In this document: positions 58,160 through 64,000 of the stretch, in pieces
Numbering within the stretch: position 1 is the first letter of the stretch
Layout: each line of letters begins with the position of its first letter
Assembly: GCA_023078685.1 (NCBI GenBank)
Contig: JALGAS010000008.1
Coordinates: 2,418,001-2,482,000, forward strand
DNA from: Neopestalotiopsis rosae
Taxonomy: Eukaryota; Ascomycota; Sordariomycetes; Amphisphaeriales; Sporocadaceae
Length of the DNA: 64,000 bases
Reading direction: 5' to 3'
The notes under the pieces: generated by a model
What the model saw: the letters and a program-made list of their open reading frames with translations, nothing else
Told to the model about the DNA's origin: nothing
Databases searched by the model: none
Translations under genes and position numbers: made by a program

Positions 58160-59668
58160 TGAATGAAATCTTGTTGCACGAGATCAGCGAGGCTCAGTAC
58201 TATGTAATCTGTACCTCTGCTAGCACTGTTACCCTACACATCCACACCGGCGGGTGCTGCATCCTGCTGTATATCCTGCTGTATCAGCTTGACTGCAACA
58301 ACCACACTCTCAAAATACCCAAGACAATATTGTAGAGACATCAGATCAAGTTTGTACATTTTATTATTCACAAGTGTGGAGCGGGCGCTTCCAATTTGCC
58401 TACCCGCTGAAGAGACATAATTTTGACACTACAGTGCCGCCGTCCAACCTTGCTGGCCCAGCTGGGTGTCATAAAGTGAGTGGCCAGCAGCGAGTACAGT
58501 CAATACATTACATGTAGCCAAGAGGATGCTCAGCCACGCTCTTGGGCGCATGTGTGATGCTCATGGTTTCGCATTGGTTTGGACACTCCTACCGCTCGAC
58601 CCTCTGATTGGATTGTGGCTGCTATTTCCTTGATCCATGTCGGCACTTTTCTGGGTAATGTAATGTACTGTAGTACTGTAGTAGCGGCAAATCACCTGTT
58701 ATTCTGCAACTGTTCTGCAAGACTGGCTGTATCGCCCATCATCAGCGATCAGTGATCATCACCAAAAGAGTCTCTCGCATCTTTGGCGCCCGCGCCGCAA
58801 TTGTTGTTATTCACAAAAAAAGACTTCGCCGGATCATCGGGGAGGCTTGGAAGGTTTACTCTGCCCTACCCGCTGTTTGTCTTTCCCTTCTCGCCTCTTG
58901 ACCTTCCCGACTTCCCAGGGGACCCCCATGAAATTCTTTATTTTTATCTTTAATCTCTCAAGGCAGCAAAAAAATCTTGAGGCGGCTTCTGCTTTGTATC
59001 CAATCCCCCGTCTGATCAAGTACATGGCTGAGCCAAGCATCACGGAAAGGGGTTGATGAAACAGGGCGATCTCGACAACCAAAGCGGACAAAGATCCTCG
59101 TCCCCGGCTTAATTTGCTTTGCGCCCAGCGCGGGTGTCCTGGTGTTCCCTACCAAGCCTACCAAGCATACCATTGCCTACCTATTTACCTGCCTACCACA
59201 CCTGGGGCATATTGGCACAGTAGGTACCAGACCTACCTCGTACATCAGCTAAAACTAGCTGCCAATATCCATCCATCAATCAATCAATCCATGCTCATTC
59301 CAGAATTTCAATTGAATTGCCTGCACTGCACGCTCCAGTCACTCAATTCAAGCGCGCCTCGCCTCGAACCTCTGGGACCCTCACACCCTTTGCCTCCACC
59401 CCCAGCTCCAATAAACGCAAATCTAAAGAATACGACTTGTACTTTCTTGCTCATCAGTCTCCATCCATCTGCCGTATCTCTGCCTAAACATTCATTGTTG
59501 GTAGCATATTCTCTTCTTGTTCTTTGTTCCTTATTCTTCATATTGTCAAAATCTGATCCGTTCTCTTTGTTCGCTTCACAGTCCGCTGCTTAGCTCCAAC
59601 TTATCTCATCATTTTCCTTTGCGTGCTGTAATTGAAAGATTGTCGCTCTTGTTAGTTAACCAGCAAAA

Positions 59669-61264
59669 ATGGTCAAAGTAGACGACGTCGAAATGGCCAA
59701 GAAGAAGAAGGACGAGCCCACGGGTCCCTATTCAGACTCTGAGCAGCCCCCGACAGAGTATAAACCGATAGATTGGAAAAGGGTCTTCCTGACGCCAAAA
59801 TATATCCGTACGTTCTGTCCTCTTTTCCGCGCTTTTGTCGACGATCTCTCCGTATACCTTTATTCAGCGTGCGCGCGCTGGCTTTCGAGGACCCTCTTGA
59901 GCTAACTCGACTCCACCATCTTTTTAGCATGGCACATTCTCATGATTGTAATATGTGTATTTACTGCTCTCATCACCATATATCACGACAAGGTCGTCGA
60001 GGTTCGTATATCATTCACTCTTTCCATTCTCTGGCTTTGTATCTCCTTGCTGACCGTCGCTTCAGGTATTACGGCCATTTTCAGAAAAGGTTCGAGATGT
60101 CCCTGCAGGCTGGCTCATACCTATTGTCATCTTGATCGTCATTTCGTTCCCGCCTCTATTCGGTCATGAAATCATTGGGCTCCTCTGTGGTGTAGTGTAT
60201 GGACTGTGGATCGGCTTTGCCATTGTTGCGGCCGGCACCTTTCTCGGCGAGGGTAAGAACCCACGATGAACCCTCGCTCTAACGTTGCGACAACTAACAA
60301 TACCATCAGTGGGAACATGGTTCGCATTCAAAAAGGCGCTCAGAAGCAAGGCAGAAAAGCTGGAGAGAACAAACCTCAATTATGCTGCTCTGGCGCGAGT
60401 CACCAGAGATAGTGGATTCTGGGTATGGAACACTATAACCCGCCCCATACAATACGGGGTTATACTCGCAGCCAAGCTAACAGTGGATTCCAGATGGTCT
60501 TCATCATTCGCTTCTCCATTGTGCCCTCGCATTTCTCGACGGCCGTCTTTTCCACCTGCGACGTCAAATTCTGGCATTTTTGCGTCGCCACGTTTCTGAC
60601 CCTACCAAAGCAGATCTTTATCGTCTATCTGGGTGTGTTGCTAGTGGCGCAGGATGAGAACAACAAGACCCAGACCATTGTGCTGGTCATTACCTTCGCC
60701 ATCACCGTGGTCATGGGTTATTATATTTGGGTTAAGATGAAGAAGGCCAAGGCCGTCTTGCTGTCGGAGCAGGCCGCGCGACAGGCAAACTACAGCATGG
60801 AGCGGCTGCGACAGGACCAGAGCGCCAGCACGGCGGCGCTGACGGCGAACGCGGCGGTCGACGGAAGCGGCAGCGGCAGCGGCGACGAGAGCAGCGAGCA
60901 GACCAACATGATGTGGCAGAACCGGAGCGACGCGAGGCAGGATGTGCCGCTGGGCTACACGATGCGGCAGTCGCAGGACATTGGCGTGGCCCACGGAGAT
61001 CCGTACGCGTACCCTCGATACGACGCCGCGACGCCGACGCCGCCGGAAATGTCTCGATACGATATGGGCATGTCACGACCGGAGAATCCGAGATACGATA
61101 CAGCGGATTACCCAGCGGGTCCATATCAGCAGGCGGAAGTGAGGTCGGCAGCGCCCGCTTACGCCATGGAGCAAAAGCCGTATTACCAGCGGCCGGCACG
61201 GCAAGAGGCTGCGCCGACGGATTCGTCGACAAACCTACCGACAGTCGGCAAGGAATGGGTTTAA
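59669..61264 (+). CDS. Golgi-type Tvp38/DedA (VTT domain) membrane protein
   Basis: Five exons (59669-59807, 59928-60001, 60066-60252, 60310-60422, 60494-61264) join in phase to 427 aa. After a charged N-terminus come a membrane helix (PWHILMIVICVFTALITIYH) and two further helices. The VTT core has PPLFGHEIIGLLCGVVYGLW, GFAIVAAGTFLGEVGTWFAF and the later segment RFSIVPSHFSTAVFSTCDVK. The last helix is TIVLVITFAITVVMGYYIWV near 265-285. The C-terminal 140 residues are disordered with repeated PRYD/SRYD motifs. Tvp38-type proteins are Golgi or endosomal membrane proteins; related VTT proteins (TMEM41B, VMP1) are lipid scramblases. The Golgi location is by homology. Introns are 120, 64, 57 and 71 nt. 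Confidence 0.9.
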
Positions 61265-62055
61265 TGTCTGTTGTTATTATTATTGGGATACTGCTACGTC
61301 ATCTCTTTGGGTATTGTCATTTCTGCGAGGCGTTTGGAGTATCTTCTGGGGGCACACGAGCCGACCATTATTCAAGAATTTCTAGATGCCCTCATGGCGT
61401 TAATCGAATTTATGACCAAGATAAATTGCTGTGTATTGATTCTTATCATGCATGGGATTTTTTTTAATTGTCTGGCTTTTTTGTCTTAGAAACGCCCGTG
61501 GATGAAGATTTGCTAATCAATGTTCAGCGCAGAACGTTAGGTAGACACAGCCTCATGCAGTGTCGCCCGACTGCATAAGCTTTTGCAGACATTCTGTTTT
61601 GGGCGATAATTCGAGTGATCAACGAGCCTCGGAATCAGTGGTACAAGATGTGTCATTGGTCAATAAATGGCCCCCTTTGATTTCCTGCATCGGTGCATGC
61701 GTCACAGCGAGGACTCGGCCTTGCTTGTCCTACATGCCGATAGACCTCAAAGCGGGCAGTATCGTGATTTGCCCGTTGCGTAAGGCTCGACAAGGCATTT
61801 TTCGAGGCGTACTTGCCGGCATGAAAACGCCAGAGCCACGCGGAGAGTGTTTGTTGTACTCTCGCACTCTCGCGCTCTCAACTTCACTGCGACATTTCTC
61901 ATCTCTTGGCATAGCTTATCATTGTCATAGTCACATGGTTGATTAGTTGCAGTTATTTGCTTGACCCTATGGTCCCTCGGTAATTCAAATCCGCATATAC
62001 CTGTTTCACGATGAAGGGTTGGCTTTCTTCTTGACCGTAGCCGAGAGCGTCAGCC
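61265..62055. other. Spacer between two plus-strand genes
   Basis: 791 bp with the Tvp38-like 3' UTR and the promoter of the last gene. A 128-codon frame (61560-61946) has no motif and is probably chance. Confidence 0.45.
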
Positions 62056-63953
62056 ATGGCCGACCCGATCGGTGTCATCGGCACTGCCGTCGGTGTTGTA
62101 TCATTCGGCCTACAACTATACAGCGCGATAGCAACCTACATTGATGCACTGGATGGTCGCAAAGATGACCTGGCATCGCCGCGTGCCCAGCTCGATAGTC
62201 TGAGGGACTCATTGACTACAATACAATCAGCGTTGCCCGACCGATCGTCCATGAGCACTTCAACGAGTACTGTACCGCCGATCGTCACAGAATGCAAGGC
62301 AGAGCTAGATCAGCTCGAAGTACTTCTACAGGACTTGGTCGGCTCCAATACTTCAGGTAATAAGCTGAAAGAGCGGATCAAGACACTCAAGTTTCCGTTT
62401 CGCCGGGATAGTCTGATGAAGCTGGAGGACAGACTCCACAAGACGAACAGCGTCTTCCAGACTGCTCTGAGTGTGCTCAATCTGTTAGTCGCCAGCCATC
62501 TTTTTGTACAGTACCAGGCTAACCATAGGCTGTAGAAACAAGTCAATCGACAATGAACGCAGATTCACCAATGTGGAAACGGCAACCGCTCAGGTCCCTG
62601 CCATCAATACTAATGTGGTCCAAATCTCCACAGACGTCCAGGACCTCAGGGTTGATGTTGGAAATATGTCCACCAATGTCATTTCTGCGATATCCACGAT
62701 GAATTCAAACAACAACGAGGCTCTCGCTCGATTGGACCTCTCAGTGACCCAGCTTACGGCAACGGCCGGTCAAAGTTTGCCGCAAATTAGCAATAGCATT
62801 GCTTTGATAGAAAAACAGATGAAAAGCTTGCCAGCCTTGGAGGAGAGACTCCGAACGTTCTCTTTACCGAAGCAGGCCCTCGGTATCCAGGACGCTCAAG
62901 GGCAAGCCACTCCTCGGCTCGCTTTGCAGCGACTGTTATCCAAGCCCAGTCAGACTCGAGAAATCTTCGATACCATGTCTCGCTCATTCGCAACGAACTA
63001 CTTTCATGACTCGAGCTTTGCTACTACCTATAATTGGTCGCCCGAGTCCAAAATTCCAAGTCAGCCTCGCTCTTGTCTACATCGGACTCGCCGCCGGGGA
63101 AATTTACGAAATTTTGGACCATTCTGGCTTCGCACAGAACAAAGTCACCATGGTCACAGTCATGGATATGACCGTTCAAATTTGAATATTGGAAAATCGC
63201 AGCGCTGGTATAACTTGACTGTTACTGGACCGTCCTTCCTGCCCCTGGGCGCTTGGACTCTCCCTCGGAATTACTACAGGTGCTGGTGGGCTCAGCATCA
63301 GCCCGGGCATAACTTTCCGGCCCGTAGTAGATGAGGAGAGCTCACCAATATTTCGAATCTTGAATGCTCTCGAGTATTTCATAGGCGGAGAGCACTGTAA
63401 TGTTGTTGAGCTCTCTGTTTGTTTGAGTGCTACTAAAAATACAATTTTGAGTCTCTATAGGGACAAGAAAGCATGCGCTTATGAGACTAATCAGTGGGGG
63501 CAGTCAGCTGTTTTCAAAATGATACCTTCAGTCATTAGTGAAACGCGATTCGGAACTCTTTGTGCATATCGTAAGAGTGTTAACGGGGCACTCGGCAACA
63601 TGATCGTGGAACTCATACGAGCAGGTGTCCCAGCGGACATTCGCGATTTCTATGGCCGGTAAGTTTCCTTCAAAATGCAATTTCCAGTTTATCTCTTCAT
63701 ACAAAATTTTGATCTTAAGGACAATTTCTTATGGCACATATTTAGAGCCCCAGTTATGCGATTAGCCTTCAGTGGTTCTGCGATTTATACGAAAGAACTT
63801 CTTCCTACTCTACACCATGCTGCGCCTGATCCGCTTGATGGAACCTCAAGGTCTTGGTATTATAGTAATCTCAGGGGTCTCGAGATCTACCGTAGACCTG
63901 AAGACGAATCCTTGCGTGTACCATTTGAACGCGTGCGGACGGAGTGTATGTAA
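62056..63953 (+). CDS. PigL_N-like N-terminal domain protein, apparently frameshifted
   Basis: Exon 1 is 62056-62483; the intron 62484-62535 restores VLNLNKSIDNERRFTNVETA. Residues 1-35 (starting MADPIGVIGTAVGVVSFGLQ) are the hydrophobic helix typical of fungal PigL_N/STAND-associated N-terminal domains, followed by a long coiled coil to about residue 290. From 63051 the frame breaks. QVSLALVYIGLAAGEIYEIL is +1, then FEYWKIAALV, NLTVTGPSFLPLGAWTLP and ITTGAGGLSISPGITFRPVV each need another +1 step. From 63270 the frame is open to 63662, and a splice (63661 to 63747) adds another 68 residues ending at TAA 63951-63953. RAGVPADIRDFYGRAPVMRL looks like an ankyrin-type repeat. Such proteins are often linked to non-self recognition; here that is inference. 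It is either a pseudogene or local sequence error. Confidence 0.55.
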
Positions 63954-64000
63954 CTTGCGCAGTCCGGAAGAAGAGAGAAACGATGCACGTAAGACAGTGG

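Larger units (their letters stand above)
56766..59668. other. Intergenic (2.9 kb), repeats but no supported gene
   Basis: This lies between divergent genes. It includes ATA/TATA repeats (about 56859-56906), a 7-bp tandem repeat at 58139-58159, CTACC-rich and CATCAAT-rich stretches near 59150-59290 and a long pyrimidine-rich leader before the ATG at 59669. Short frames have no motifs. Confidence 0.5.

Overview
The window is nuclear DNA of a filamentous ascomycete, most likely a Sordariomycete and plausibly Hypocreales. The case for this rests on short (about 50-210 nt) GT-AG introns with CTAAC/CTGAC-like branch sites, gene spacing of one gene per 2-4 kb, and a typical fungal gene set (fibrillarin, uL22, uS13, SDO1, carboxypeptidase Y, Tvp38-like protein, Cas1p-type acyltransferase, class V-type GPCR, PigL_N-like N-terminal domain). 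The order was not assigned by any search. Exon structures below were worked out by hand from splice signals, reading phase and family knowledge.

Layout. 1-275: 3' end of a heme-thiolate peroxidase gene. 3265-4731 (-): seven-helix cAMP-receptor-like GPCR, flanked by long gene-poor stretches. 8624-9730 (+): low-complexity His/Gln-rich protein. 10256-12858: a head-to-head pair, fibrillarin (-) and ribosomal protein uL22/L17 (+), sharing a 467-bp promoter region. 12.9-17 kb: gene-poor, with coding-like relics on both strands (14.36-14.89 kb minus, 15.38-15.55 kb plus), then a small two-exon gene of 72 codons. 17.6-22.4 kb (-): a single-pass membrane protein and a large disordered protein. 22.5-28.4 kb: gene-poor, containing frameshifted coding relics at 25.6-27.2 kb. 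28460-31736 (+): a 965-aa tandem SGNH esterase plus FG-GAP protein. Next to it at 32.2-33.5 kb (+) is a nitrilase-family gene that has lost its catalytic Cys and has no visible start codon. 35-39 kb: a Ser-rich small protein and an F-box-like protein. 39.6-44.1 kb (-): a GFA/CENP-V-type zinc protein and a 904-aa Cas1p-like O-acyltransferase. 46.9-48.6 kb (-): carboxypeptidase Y. 49.6-51.7 kb: SDO1 (+) and uS13/S18 (-), convergent. 53.0-56.8 kb: a 2EXR protein, a secreted MRJP/yellow-family protein and a small membrane protein. 59.7-61.3 kb (+): Tvp38/DedA-type membrane protein. 62.1 kb to the end (+): a PigL_N-like protein whose frame breaks several times.

How they fit together. Four housekeeping genes belong to ribosome synthesis (rRNA 2'-O-methylation, two ribosomal proteins, 60S maturation). 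Others act in secretion, the vacuole and the cell surface (CPY, Tvp38-like, Cas1p-like, SGNH/FG-GAP, MRJP). I see no secondary-metabolite cluster, no intact transposon and no tRNA gene. The most notable content is the tandem SGNH/FG-GAP protein with a degenerate first catalytic block, the apparently dead nitrilase beside it, the frameshifted PigL_N-like gene at the right edge, and three or four decayed genes in stretches that otherwise look like empty intergenic DNA.
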